A stretch of DNA of 64,000 nucleotides from Paenibacillus cookii. GTDB lineage: Bacteria; Bacillota; Bacilli; Paenibacillales; Paenibacillaceae. The stretch's first letter is position 1, and each line of letters starts with the position of its first letter. Of the stretch, positions 43,901 through 52,516 are shown one piece after another. The notes under the pieces were generated by a model that ran no database searches, had not been told where the DNA came from, and was given only the letters and a program-made list of their open reading frames with translations. A program made the position numbers and the translations under genes. Location: positions 1 through 64,000 of the forward strand of contig NZ_BORW01000029.1 in NCBI RefSeq assembly GCF_018333375.1, written 5' to 3'.

Positions 43901-44048
43901 GCAGATCGAACTGCAATGGCCGTATGCTTTTGAGGAGGCCTATCTTTCGAATGCGCTGGAGGAGCCCGTTCAGAGGCTGGAACCGGACGAAGGACGTCTG
44001 ACCTTGTCTTTTGCTCCGTTCGAGATTAAAACGGTACTCCTCCGATAA
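40953..44048 (+). CDS. GH38 alpha-mannosidase (Man2C1-like, long form)
   Basis: A 1031-residue cytoplasmic alpha-mannosidase. Metal-binding His241 and Asp243 lie in GQSHIDIAWLWP. The nucleophile is Asp353 in WLPDTFGYCASLPQI. An N-terminal region of about 230 residues precedes the catalytic domain, as in class IIC enzymes. The C-terminal beta domains are complete. It removes alpha-linked mannose; linkage preference cannot be read from sequence. It overlaps the GH3 gene (ATGATG), so the two are probably coupled. A 165-bp gap with a TTCCCGC/GCGGGAA inverted repeat separates it from GH125. Confidence 0.95.
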   Translation: MMERIRRFIRELSENQWLEQMEYRHWEITRSYYKLPGEYENSAPYPEGQGLNSFPSKQGTTYFFKTKLQLPAEWTQEPFGLVFKSGGEGLLRVNGASYQGLDRNHTYVTLDPRVVGESPELEIELFDPVPEPVDPLNQQAVIQPPITSIISQLVKPNRAVQSLMYTVTIVRDSTALLPQEDFRRVRLMEALYRAMDRYVNLDAAAIREGSGIADIETELRREVRDIGGNAEGLEHMIGQSHIDIAWLWPVRETVRKASRTFSTVDRLMEEYPEYRYAQSQPLLFAFLKDNDPELFERVKARVAEGRWELVGGMWVEPDLNLPSGESLIRQMLYGQRFYQEEFGKTSNIEWLPDTFGYCASLPQILKHGKVDYFMTTKLGWNDTNRFPYDLFHWVGIDGTPILSYLNHGVNEHTLPKDIHEHWQSYREKSKHNEQMLLYGHGDGGGGVTREMLEYIDRSELMVGQPASRYSTAAQFFERITEANPALPTWRGDLYLELHRGTYTTHARNKRNNRKAEALYREAELWNSLAQPDMAASKREAALQQLHEGWKLILLNQFHDIIPGSAITETYETSDKEYGEIFNKGKSGLQEGVQAIAAAIDTTGQDGIPYAVFNSLGWSRSATIRIETQQGALEAYDEQGARLETDRVEGGISVYVPDIPAFGYKTVWLKVPPEALFSSETEDAAAFGDTWETSYYLARFNERGEMIGLFDKKAGREIVKSGERANRFHFFHDRPTLWDAWDIDTRYEQQPAGEAELLEKRLVISGRTKDVLRFRWRIGQSEITQDVIFYHHDPRIDFQTHVSWHEAHKLLKVGFPIDVVTEKATYEIPFGSLERATHRNTSWEQAQYEVCGHRFVDVSEHGYGVSLLNDCKYGYDVQDSTIRLSLLRAPKWPDATADLGEHDFTYSLLPHSGDWRDAHTVRHAAELNQELPVLPLQAGKKGTRPAAQSLISLDSRHVVLDTVKPAEDGNGAILRFYESSGGREQIELQWPYAFEEAYLSNALEEPVQRLEPDEGRLTLSFAPFEIKTVLLR

Positions 44049-44213
44049 CCGATTCCGATAGGATATACCGTGTTTTTCAATCCGGGTTCCCGCAGGGACT
44101 ATGCATGGTCTTGCGCGTCTTCACCCGCGGGAATGCCGGTTTTATGACTTTTTTCGTTAGCCATCAAACCGTGCTTCATATTTCATTTTTGCTTACAAAG
44201 GAGCGTTCTTCAA

Positions 44214-45533
44214 TTGGAACAATTCAGACTTCCCAAAATACCGATGCCTAAGCTTGAGCTGCCGCAGGCTATTCAAGACGTAATCCAAGAAGCCGAAGAG
44301 AAGCTGGCCCACCGGCCCAAGCTGCTTCAGCTGTTCAAAAATTGTTTCCCGAATACGCTGGAAACGACGACGAAACTGATGGACGATGGAACGACCTTCG
44401 TGATCACGGGCGACATTCCCGCCTCCTGGCTTCGGGATTCCGTCGAGCAAGTGATTCACTACGTGCCGTTTGCCAAAAATGACGCCGATCTGCAGCGCAT
44501 CATCGGAGGATTGATCAAACGCCATATCCACTACGTTCAAATCGATCCTTACGCGAATGCCTTCAACGAATCGGCGAACGACTGGCATTGGAATACCACC
44601 GATAAGACCGAAATGTCGCCTTGGGTGTGGGAACGCAAATTTGAAATCGATTCCCTGTGCTTTGTCATCCGTCTAGCCTACCTGTATTGGAAAGAGACGG
44701 AGCTTACCGATATTTTCGATGCCAACTTCAAAGCGGCGTTGCGTAAAATCGTCGACGTATTCAAAACCGAGCAGCGCCATTTTGAGCTGTCGCCGTACCG
44801 TTTCACGCGGAACAACGGCATTTTGACCGATTCGCTGCGCAACAACGGAATGGGGATGCCGGTGAACTACACGGGCATGATCTGGTCCGGATTCCGCTCC
44901 AGCGACGATGCCTGCGATTTCCATTACAACATTCCGGGCAACATGTTCGCGGTGGTCGCATTGCGCCAAATGCAGGAATTTGCCGAATGGGTATTCCGCG
45001 ACATGGATCTCCTTGAAGAGCTCAAGGAGCTTGAAATCGAAGTCAATCACGGCATTCAGCTGTACGGCATTTACCGCCATCCGGAATTCGGGCCGATTTA
45101 CGCCTATGAGACCGACGGCTTCGGCAACTACTGCCTGATGGACGACGCGGGCACGCCGGGACTGATGTCCATTCCTTACCTGGGCTACACGACGGCCGAC
45201 GATCCGATTTACCAAAATACGAGACGGTTTGCCCTCAGCAAGGAAAACCCGTTCTATTTCGAAGGCAAGGCGGCCAAAGGCATCGGCAGCCCGCACACGC
45301 CGGAAAATTATATCTGGCACATGGCCTTGTCCATGCAGGGATTGACGGCGCAGACGGCCGAGGAAAAACTGGAAATGATCGCAATGCTGGAAGCAACCGA
45401 CGCGGACACGGGCTTTATGCATGAAGGTTTCCATGCCGACGACCCGACCATCTTCACGCGGAAATGGTTCGCCTGGTCGAACAGCCTGTTCTCGCAGTTG
45501 GTTTATAAAGCGATGAAGGAAGGATTGCTATGA
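44214..45533 (+). CDS. GH125 exo-alpha-1,6-mannosidase
   Basis: A 439-residue metal-independent mannosidase of the family formerly called DUF1237. GDIPASWLRDSVEQV near residue 70, the HWNTTDKTEMSPWVWERKFE region and MHEGFHADDP are family marks. Characterised members (Clostridium, Streptococcus) cleave terminal alpha-1,6-mannose. Glu404 in MHEG is a likely catalytic residue by comparison, which I could not verify. There is no signal peptide. The start is TTG at 44214 with AAAGGAGC. Its stop overlaps the next gene (ATGA). Confidence 0.93.
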   Translation: MEQFRLPKIPMPKLELPQAIQDVIQEAEEKLAHRPKLLQLFKNCFPNTLETTTKLMDDGTTFVITGDIPASWLRDSVEQVIHYVPFAKNDADLQRIIGGLIKRHIHYVQIDPYANAFNESANDWHWNTTDKTEMSPWVWERKFEIDSLCFVIRLAYLYWKETELTDIFDANFKAALRKIVDVFKTEQRHFELSPYRFTRNNGILTDSLRNNGMGMPVNYTGMIWSGFRSSDDACDFHYNIPGNMFAVVALRQMQEFAEWVFRDMDLLEELKELEIEVNHGIQLYGIYRHPEFGPIYAYETDGFGNYCLMDDAGTPGLMSIPYLGYTTADDPIYQNTRRFALSKENPFYFEGKAAKGIGSPHTPENYIWHMALSMQGLTAQTAEEKLEMIAMLEATDADTGFMHEGFHADDPTIFTRKWFAWSNSLFSQLVYKAMKEGLL

Positions 45534-48500
45534 GCCAAAACCGAATCATCATTTTTTGCGATCCCGATTTCCCGGCGGCGGGCCTGATCCCGCAGGCCGG
45601 GGCGTTCGGGAAAACGGAGGGCGTAAAAGTCGTCGGCGCCGCAGAGCTTGCCGATGCCCTGCGCGGGCTTGAAAACGGCTGTTTCGTCAATTTGCACGCC
45701 CCTTATTTTCCAAAATCCGCGTGGACGGAAATATCGGCTTTCCTTCATCGGGGGGGAAGTTTGATCAGCGCGGGAGGGGCGCCTTTTAAGCGTCCGGTTT
45801 CTTTGGAGAACGGATCCTGGGTTCCCCAAACGGAACAGACGGCGTACCATCAAGAGCTGTACATTCATGAAGCTCTGCGGGTGGATACGGCGAAGGTCGC
45901 CTCGTTTGCGGCCTCGGACAGCATTCCGCTTCTTGCGGGACAAGAAGTGCTTTTCGAATTGGACGATGTGTGGAACCTCGTGCCGCATACGACCAAAAGC
46001 AGCGACCTGCCTCACCAGATGGGATCGGCGGGCCCGATGAGCACGCAGATTTATCCGCTGCTGAAAGGGGTCAGCGCCGAAGGGCGCGAAATCGCCGCGC
46101 CGGTCGTGCTGTGGGAAAACTCCCGCGTCACGTTTGCCGGTTCGCGCTGGATGTTTGTTTTCCTGCCGCTGAAGGCGGCATTCTGGGACAATGGCGGCGC
46201 AGAGCGGTTATTGGCATGGGCGCGTTTTTGCGCCAAAGGGGTCACCGAGCTCTCGCTGAAGCCGAATTATGCTTCCTATGAAACGGGCGAACACGCCGTG
46301 CTGACGCTTCAGACGCAAATTTTGCAGCGCGGTGACGAGCGGGCCGAGGCTCCCGAAACATGGAGCTTTGCGCTGGAAGTCCGCCATGAGGGAGACGGCG
46401 GCGAGGTTTGGAACCGCCAATTCGAAGCCAAAGTGAGCAAAGAGCAAAATTTTGTCCGCATTCCGGTTCCGCTGGACGTTCAGAGCGGATTGTACCGGAT
46501 TCGCTGCCGCGCGGAAGGTCCCGACGGCGAAGTGCGGATATTGCGCCAAGGCTTCTGGGGACGCGACGACCGTTTGCTGGCCGGAGGGGAGCCGATCAGC
46601 CGCAGCCGCGACTATTTCGTCAAGGACGGACGGCCTTTGCCTGTCGTGGGCATGACGTACATGACCTCCGACGTGGCCCGAAAGTTTCTGTTCCTGCCGA
46701 ACGTAGACGTTTGGGAGCGGGATATGGCCCAAATGGCCAAAGCCGGCATCAACTGGATCCGTACCGGCGTATGGACGGCATACCGGAATATCATGCAGGT
46801 TGACGGACACGCGTCGGAAGAGGTTCTGCGCGCGATCGACGCCTTTTTCCTGACGGCCAAACGCCACGGTCTGCAGGTAACCTTCACGTTTTTCTCCTTC
46901 ACGCCTGAGACTTGGGAAGGGGTCAATCCTTATCTGGATCCGCAAAGCGTGGAGGCTCAGAAGAGATTCATCCGCAGCATCGTCAGCCGCCATACGGCGA
47001 CGACCCATGTGGATTGGGATTTGATCAACGAGCCTTCGATGTTTGACCCGCCGCGGATTTTCTCGGAAGGCCCGCGTTCCGCAAGGGATCCGTTCGAGCG
47101 CCAGGCGTTCGTGAAGTGGCTGAAACAGCGTCACGGCGATATAAGAAGCCTTCAGGAGGCCTGGAACATGTCGCCGGACCAGCTGCCCGATTTCGAGTCG
47201 GTGGTCATTCCCGAAGCGGAGGACATCAACTTCGACGTACAGGATATGCATAAGGCCAAAAAAGGAACCAGATGGCTCGATTACTGCCTCTTCTCGATGG
47301 ATATGCACAATGTTTGGGCAGAGCAGCTCGTTGGCACCATCAAAGAGCTGTGCCCGAACCATCTCGTGACGGTCGGCCAGGACGAGGCGCTCGGCGCTCA
47401 GCGTCCTTCGCCGTTTTTCTACGAGAAAGCCGTTGATTATACGACGGTGCACTCCTGGTGGCTGAACGATTATTTGGTTTGGGACGGCATTTTCGCCAAA
47501 ACGCCCGACAAGCCGAACCTGATTCAGGAAACGGGCATCATGTACGTGGAAACGCCGGACGGACGCGCCAAGCGCTCCGAAGCGGAGCTGCGCAACATTC
47601 TGGAGCGCAAATACGCGTACGCCTTCTCGACGGGGGGAGCCGGAGCGATTCACTGGATTTGGAACACGAACTTCTATATGGACAACGCTAACGAGTCGCA
47701 TATCGGCGCCCTGCGGGCGGACGGCACGGAAAAGCCGGAGGCCGACGTCTCTTATGATTTTGGCCGGTTCATTGCGGAAACGCGTGACTTGTTCACGGAC
47801 CGCGAGCTTGAAGATGTCGCCGTCGTCTTCCCGTATTCGAATGATTTTTCCAACCGGGCTTTGGCGTTCCAATCGACGACCCGCCTGACGCGGCTGATGT
47901 CCTATGATCTCAAAATTCCGTTCCGAGGGGCATCCGAATATCACTTGGACGCGCTGCGGCGGCAAACGCCGAAGCTGATCATGGTACCAAGCCCGCATAA
48001 TATGGACAGCGGCGCTCTGGAAGAATTGATCGCCCTCGTCAAGGAATCGGGCGTAACGCTTCTCGTGACCGGACCGCTCGGCCTCGATGCCTACTGGCGG
48101 CCTAGCGACCGCATGGACGAGGTGCTTGGCAAACGCAAGCTCGCCAACGTCCGCAGGGAGGAAATGCTGGGTCTGGGCGGCCGTCCGATGGCCGTTTCTT
48201 TCGGCCACCGGCGAATTGCGGAGGTCGTCAAGGAAAGCCCGGCTGATGCGGATGGAATCCAAGGATCCATGGACCATGTCGTCGACATGCCGCTCGGCAA
48301 GGGACGCCTGATCTGGAGCAGCCTTCCGCTGGAGCTGAACGGCCGCGACGAGCCGATCGTGGAGCTGTACCAGTATGCGGCCGAAGCCGCAGGCGTGGGG
48401 CAGGACATGCATTGGATTGCCGGCGGCGAGCTTCCGGGGGTATACGGACGGAAATTAAGCTTTAAGGAAGGGAACCTGTACGTGTTCGTCTCCGAGTTCG

Positions 48501-48667
48501 GCTGGGATGCTTCCGTCAAGGTTCAGGATCCGCGCACCGGGGCAGCTTATAGCTTTACGCTGGAAAGCGACCGGAGCGTATTGTTTGCCACGGACCGGGA
48601 AGGCCGCATTACGGCGGTGTACCGTCCGGACGAAGTTCCCATCCGCACGGAAGGCGTTCAAGCATAA
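45530..48667 (+). CDS. Unusual clan GH-A glycoside hydrolase, 1045 residues
   Basis: The centre (about 370-740) is a TIM barrel with clan GH-A catalytic signatures: acid/base Glu501 in DLINEPS and nucleophile Glu667 in LIQETGIM. Before it lie a Rossmann-like region (about 1-110, with LHRGGSLISAGGAP) and beta-rich stretches. After it come an alpha/beta domain like the GH42 trimerisation domain (near 760-860) and a small beta domain. There is no signal peptide. The family could be GH5, GH42 or related. A beta-mannosidase for the Man-beta-1,4-GlcNAc core would complete the cluster, but this is a guess. It overlaps GH125 by four bases. Confidence 0.8.
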   Translation: MSQNRIIIFCDPDFPAAGLIPQAGAFGKTEGVKVVGAAELADALRGLENGCFVNLHAPYFPKSAWTEISAFLHRGGSLISAGGAPFKRPVSLENGSWVPQTEQTAYHQELYIHEALRVDTAKVASFAASDSIPLLAGQEVLFELDDVWNLVPHTTKSSDLPHQMGSAGPMSTQIYPLLKGVSAEGREIAAPVVLWENSRVTFAGSRWMFVFLPLKAAFWDNGGAERLLAWARFCAKGVTELSLKPNYASYETGEHAVLTLQTQILQRGDERAEAPETWSFALEVRHEGDGGEVWNRQFEAKVSKEQNFVRIPVPLDVQSGLYRIRCRAEGPDGEVRILRQGFWGRDDRLLAGGEPISRSRDYFVKDGRPLPVVGMTYMTSDVARKFLFLPNVDVWERDMAQMAKAGINWIRTGVWTAYRNIMQVDGHASEEVLRAIDAFFLTAKRHGLQVTFTFFSFTPETWEGVNPYLDPQSVEAQKRFIRSIVSRHTATTHVDWDLINEPSMFDPPRIFSEGPRSARDPFERQAFVKWLKQRHGDIRSLQEAWNMSPDQLPDFESVVIPEAEDINFDVQDMHKAKKGTRWLDYCLFSMDMHNVWAEQLVGTIKELCPNHLVTVGQDEALGAQRPSPFFYEKAVDYTTVHSWWLNDYLVWDGIFAKTPDKPNLIQETGIMYVETPDGRAKRSEAELRNILERKYAYAFSTGGAGAIHWIWNTNFYMDNANESHIGALRADGTEKPEADVSYDFGRFIAETRDLFTDRELEDVAVVFPYSNDFSNRALAFQSTTRLTRLMSYDLKIPFRGASEYHLDALRRQTPKLIMVPSPHNMDSGALEELIALVKESGVTLLVTGPLGLDAYWRPSDRMDEVLGKRKLANVRREEMLGLGGRPMAVSFGHRRIAEVVKESPADADGIQGSMDHVVDMPLGKGRLIWSSLPLELNGRDEPIVELYQYAAEAAGVGQDMHWIAGGELPGVYGRKLSFKEGNLYVFVSEFGWDASVKVQDPRTGAAYSFTLESDRSVLFATDREGRITAVYRPDEVPIRTEGVQA

Positions 48668-48756
48668 AGGCTTTGGGATGAGATAGGCCTTGCTCCAAAG
48701 TCGGCAGACGAGGATGGACCGAGTTTGCTGCAGGGCCGCGGAGGCTTTCGGGTATG

Positions 48757-48793
48757 GAACAGCTGTCCTCATATGGTGGACAGTTGTTCTTTA
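48757..48793 (+). terminator. Hairpin closing the mannosidase operon
   Basis: GAACAGCTGTCC (48757-48768) pairs with GGACAGTTGTTC (48778-48789), 12 pairs with one G-U. Only a weak TTTAT follows, so termination may be partial. Confidence 0.5.
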
Positions 48794-49202
48794 TCCCGTT
48801 TGGACGGCTTAAGGCGCAATCATCGTGTGTCGTTTTGAAACGACGCACCTGGGGATGAATGTGACCGTAATAAGATTTTGCGGAAAAATCGCAGGTTTCC
48901 CTATACGATGAGGACATATTTAAGTATAATATGTGACGTGGCAAGACGATGGAATATTTTTGACTTGAACGAAAAAAGGGAATCATTCCCTGATTTGTGA
49001 TATAGAGCATAACCTGTCATTGTTCGTGTGGAATGGACAGTCGAAAGGCTTCCGTACGGTTCGAAAGAAGCCGGCAATGCAAGCGATCATTATAAAACGA
49101 AACGTATATTGGACAAGCACATGATCTCATTACGGGGATTCCTCGGCCGGTCGGCCGCATGAAGCGGCAGGCCCGGACTTACAGAAAAGGGGATTGACTT
49201 TC
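48794..49202 (+). other. Intergenic region upstream of the second GH38, with palindrome
   Basis: No gene is visible. A perfect palindrome GGGAATCATTCCC lies at 48978-48990, about 210 bases before the GH38 start, and could be an operator. TATAAT occurs near 48925 but lacks a good -35. A GC-rich GCCGGTCGGCC-like repeat occurs near 49143-49156. Confidence 0.35.
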
Positions 49203-51950
49203 ATGACTTCACAACCAAAACGAACCGCGCATATCATTTCGCACACCCACTGGGACCGGGAATGGTATTTGCCTTATGAAAAACACCACATGCGCTTGAT
49301 CCGCCTGATGGACGTGCTGATGGATACGCTGGAAAAGGACACGGAATACAAGAGCTTCTACCTGGACGGACAAACGATCATTTTGGAGGACTACCTGCAG
49401 GTGCGTCCGGAGCAGAAGGAGCGCCTCGAAAAATATATCCGCGAAGGGCGCATTTTCATCGGCCCGTGGTATATCCTGCAGGATGCGTTCCTGACGAGCG
49501 GCGAGGCGAATATCCGCAACATGCAGGTCGGCCATAAGGATGCCGCGCGTTACGGGCAAATTTCCAAAATCGGTTATTTCCCGGACACGTTCGGCCTTGT
49601 CGGACAAACGCCGCAGCTCATGCGCCAATCCGGCATCGACAATGCGGTGTTCGGCCGCGGCGTGAAACCGACGGGCTTCAACAACACGGTGTCCGATTCC
49701 GATTACGAATCCTCGTTCTCCGAGCTGATCTGGGAAGGCCCGGACGGCTCCCGCGTGCTGGGCATCCTGTTTGCCAACTGGTACAGCAACGGCAACGAGG
49801 TTCCGGTCGATCCGGAAGAAGCCAAGGCATTCTGGGACAGAAAGCTGGCAGACGCCGAGAAGTATGCTTCGACTCCGGAACTTCTGTACATGAACGGTTG
49901 CGACCACCAGCCGATCCAAACCGACCTGGCGGAGGCGCTGGAGACGGCCCGGAAGCTTTATCCGGATACGGAGTTCGTGCACTCCAATTTCCCGAAATAT
50001 CTCGAAGCCGTGAAAAAAGCCAAAGAAGGCGAGCTTTCCGTCGTTCGCGGCGAACTTCGCAGCCAACGCACCGACGGTTGGGGGACGCTCGTCAATACGG
50101 CTTCCTCGCGCGTGTATCTGAAGCAAATGAACCAGCTCGGACAGACGCTTCTGGAAAAGGTGGCGGAGCCGCTGGCATCGTATGCCCGTCTTGCCGGACA
50201 GGAATATCCGCATGACATGCTGACGTATGCTTGGAAAACGTTGATGCAAAACCATCCGCATGACAGCATTTGCGGCTGCAGCGTGGATGAAGTGCATCGC
50301 GAAATGGTAACCCGTTTTGCGAAAAGCCGCGACGTCGCGGAATCGATCATCGACGAGAGCAAGCAGGCGGTCGCCGATGCTGTGAATACTTCGGTATTCG
50401 GCAGCTATGGGGAAGATGCTGTTCCGTTTGTCGTGTTCAACACGACCGGATGGAAACGCAGCGGCACCGTGTCCGTCGATCTGGACGTCAAACGCGTATA
50501 CTTCCGTGAAGGACACTCCTTCGAAGACATGAGAAGCCAAATGAAGGACTTTGACCTTGGCTTGCGCGCGGTCGTGGATGCCGACGGCAACCCGGCAGCT
50601 TTTACGCTCGAGGATCTGGGCCTTCGTTTCGGTTATGACCTGCCGGACGATAAGTTCCGTCAACCTTATATGGCCCGCGCCGTCCGCGTGACGTTTGAGG
50701 CAAGCCAAATCCCTGCGCTCGGCCTGAAAGCTTATGCGCTCGTTTCCGGAGAAGCGGCGACAGGGCTTCAGGTGCAGAAGGATTCCCTGGTCAAAGGCGG
50801 CAACGTCATCGAAAACGGCATCCTGCGGGTGGAAGCGGCGCCGAACGGCAGCCTGTCGATCACGGACAAGCGCACCGGCCGCGTGTTTAACGATCTGATG
50901 ATCTACGAGGACACCGGCGATATCGGCAACGAGTACATGTACAAACAGCCGGAAGGGGAAGAGGCCCTGACGACGAAAGATCTCGCGGCTTCCATCCGCG
51001 TCGTCGAAGACACGCCTTACCGGGCCGTCCTCGAAATCGTGCATGATTGGGAGATTCCGGCGTCCGCCGAGGAGCTTCTCGACCGGGAGCAGGTGGAACT
51101 GGTTTATTACCCTGTGCGCAAAGCGCAGCGCGTGAAAGAAACCGTTCCGATGAAAATCCGCACGTTTGTCAGCCTGGAGCGGGAGGGACAAGGCGTTCAC
51201 ATCGAAGCCAGCTTCAACAACCAGGCGAAGGACCATCGCGTGCGCATGCTGATGCCTACCGATATCGAGGCTTCCAAATACCAGGTCGACTCGATGTTCG
51301 AAGTGGCGGTACGCGATATCCATCCTGCGAAGGAATGGGAGAACCCAAGCAATACGCAGCACCAGCAGGCCTTCGTCGACGTCAGCGGCGAGGGGGCCGG
51401 ACTGACGGTCGCAAACCGCGGCTTGAACGAATACGAGGTTTTGCGCGACGGCCGCAACACGATTGCCGTTACGCTGCTGCGCTCGGTGGGCGAGCTTGGA
51501 GACTGGGGGCATTTCCCTACGCCTGAAGCCCAATGCCTTGGCGAGCATACCGTCCATCTCGAAATCATCCCTCATAGCGGCGATGGAGTCGAAGCGGGAG
51601 CTTACCAGGAAGCGTACCGGTTCCAAATCCCTTGGACTGCCGCGCAAACCGGGCAGCATGAAGGCGCCATCGACGCCGTCCATGCGCCGTACGCATGGGA
51701 AGCGGACAACGGCTTGGCATTTTCGGCCTGGAAGGTCAGCGAGCATACCGGCGACGATATCCTGCGCTGGTACAACATGAAGCGCGAGACGGCAGACTTG
51801 AAGCTCGAGCTGACGCAAGGCACGGCTTCCATGTACAAGACGACGATTTTGGAAGAGGACAGCAGCGACAAGCTGGCGACGGCTTCTGCCCGCGCAGAGC
51901 TTACCGCAGGTCCTTGCGAGATCGTCACCGTCGGAATCAAGCGTTCATAG
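49203..51950 (+). CDS. GH38 alpha-mannosidase (short form, MngB/SpGH38-like)
   Basis: A 915-residue cytoplasmic GH38. Catalysis starts almost at the N-terminus: SHTHWDREWYLPYE carries metal ligands His16 and Asp18, and the nucleophile is Asp128 in YFPDTFGLVGQTPQ. The length and short N-terminus resemble bacterial enzymes such as MngB (mannosylglycerate hydrolase) and the streptococcal N-glycan alpha-1,3-mannosidase. Which activity applies is unresolved. The frame opens at a TTG at 49194, but the ATG at 49203 after AAGGGG is better. It is a separate unit from the upstream cluster and ends at a strong terminator. Confidence 0.94.
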   Translation: MTSQPKRTAHIISHTHWDREWYLPYEKHHMRLIRLMDVLMDTLEKDTEYKSFYLDGQTIILEDYLQVRPEQKERLEKYIREGRIFIGPWYILQDAFLTSGEANIRNMQVGHKDAARYGQISKIGYFPDTFGLVGQTPQLMRQSGIDNAVFGRGVKPTGFNNTVSDSDYESSFSELIWEGPDGSRVLGILFANWYSNGNEVPVDPEEAKAFWDRKLADAEKYASTPELLYMNGCDHQPIQTDLAEALETARKLYPDTEFVHSNFPKYLEAVKKAKEGELSVVRGELRSQRTDGWGTLVNTASSRVYLKQMNQLGQTLLEKVAEPLASYARLAGQEYPHDMLTYAWKTLMQNHPHDSICGCSVDEVHREMVTRFAKSRDVAESIIDESKQAVADAVNTSVFGSYGEDAVPFVVFNTTGWKRSGTVSVDLDVKRVYFREGHSFEDMRSQMKDFDLGLRAVVDADGNPAAFTLEDLGLRFGYDLPDDKFRQPYMARAVRVTFEASQIPALGLKAYALVSGEAATGLQVQKDSLVKGGNVIENGILRVEAAPNGSLSITDKRTGRVFNDLMIYEDTGDIGNEYMYKQPEGEEALTTKDLAASIRVVEDTPYRAVLEIVHDWEIPASAEELLDREQVELVYYPVRKAQRVKETVPMKIRTFVSLEREGQGVHIEASFNNQAKDHRVRMLMPTDIEASKYQVDSMFEVAVRDIHPAKEWENPSNTQHQQAFVDVSGEGAGLTVANRGLNEYEVLRDGRNTIAVTLLRSVGELGDWGHFPTPEAQCLGEHTVHLEIIPHSGDGVEAGAYQEAYRFQIPWTAAQTGQHEGAIDAVHAPYAWEADNGLAFSAWKVSEHTGDDILRWYNMKRETADLKLELTQGTASMYKTTILEEDSSDKLATASARAELTAGPCEIVTVGIKRS

Positions 51951-51961
51951 ATCGGCAAAGC

Positions 51962-51995
51962 AAGAGGGTCAGGGACATCCCTGGTCCTCTTTTTT
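51962..51995 (+). terminator. Terminator of the second GH38 gene
   Basis: AAGAGG..CAGGGA pairs with TCCCTG..CCTCTT around a short loop, followed by TTTTT. Confidence 0.85.
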
Positions 51996-52267
51996 ATGAT
52001 CCTGTATCTGTGATTTGTTCATGAAAACTATAGCGTCATTGATCCATAATTATATTATATTTCCAATATTTAAACCTTCTTGGATCTCTTCTTAAGTCCC
52101 ATTCCCTGTCTATTCATCTTTGAAAACTCGAATTTCCACCCCTGTACACCCTTCGACTTTAACGTTAAAAAAACGACATGAGACGACCCGGATTTTTATC
52201 GAAAAACCCTTATTTTACAGGGTTTTTTCACATTTAAAAAAATTGATAAATTCGCACAAAAAAGATA
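51996..52267. other. AT-rich intergenic region with a hairpin
   Basis: No gene was found. AAAAACCCT (52202-52210) and AGGGTTTTT (52219-52227) form a terminator-like stem that could act on either strand, just upstream of the first peptide-transporter promoter. Confidence 0.45.
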
Positions 52268-52296
52268 TTGACTAGGCATAAGTTTGCACGTATTAT
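52268..52296 (+). promoter_or_regulatory. Promoter of peptide-transporter operon 1
   Basis: TTGACT (52268-52273) and TATTAT (52291-52296), spacer 17. The surrounding sequence, including ACATTAAATTTA just downstream, recurs at the promoter of operon 2 (58739-58767). Confidence 0.65.
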
Positions 52297-52356
52297 TTAC
52301 ATTAAATTTACGAGGAAAAATTACCCATTGTAATTTAATCCTTCCATTCTTGCTGT

Positions 52357-52400
52357 TTTCAATTGACCGATGGTCATTTAATGCATTAATGCTTTATTGC
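52357..52400 (+). promoter_or_regulatory. Conserved leader block, copy 1
   Basis: A 44-base block identical at 43 positions to 58825-58868. It holds the palindromes TGACCGATGGTCA (52364-52376) and GCATTAATGC (52383-52392). It lies about 60 bases after the promoter in the untranslated leader. It may be an operator or an RNA element. Confidence 0.7.
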
Positions 52401-52516
52401 AAGTATGCAGGCGAAAGGCGGCAAGAAGCAGATTCATCGTCCGAAAAGGAGTGATCGCACCGTTTGTTTGCAGTACCCGTTTTTGGAGTTTCACTAAATC
52501 TAAGGGGGATTTTATT

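Noticed and set aside
46208..48412. 734-codon minus-strand frame
   Set aside because: It is antisense to the clan GH-A hydrolase in GC-rich sequence. The translation is rich in Arg, His and Val without domains, as expected for a shadow frame.
49209..51818. 869-codon minus-strand frame
   Set aside because: Antisense to the second GH38, with no recognisable motifs. Its length follows from codon bias of the real gene.
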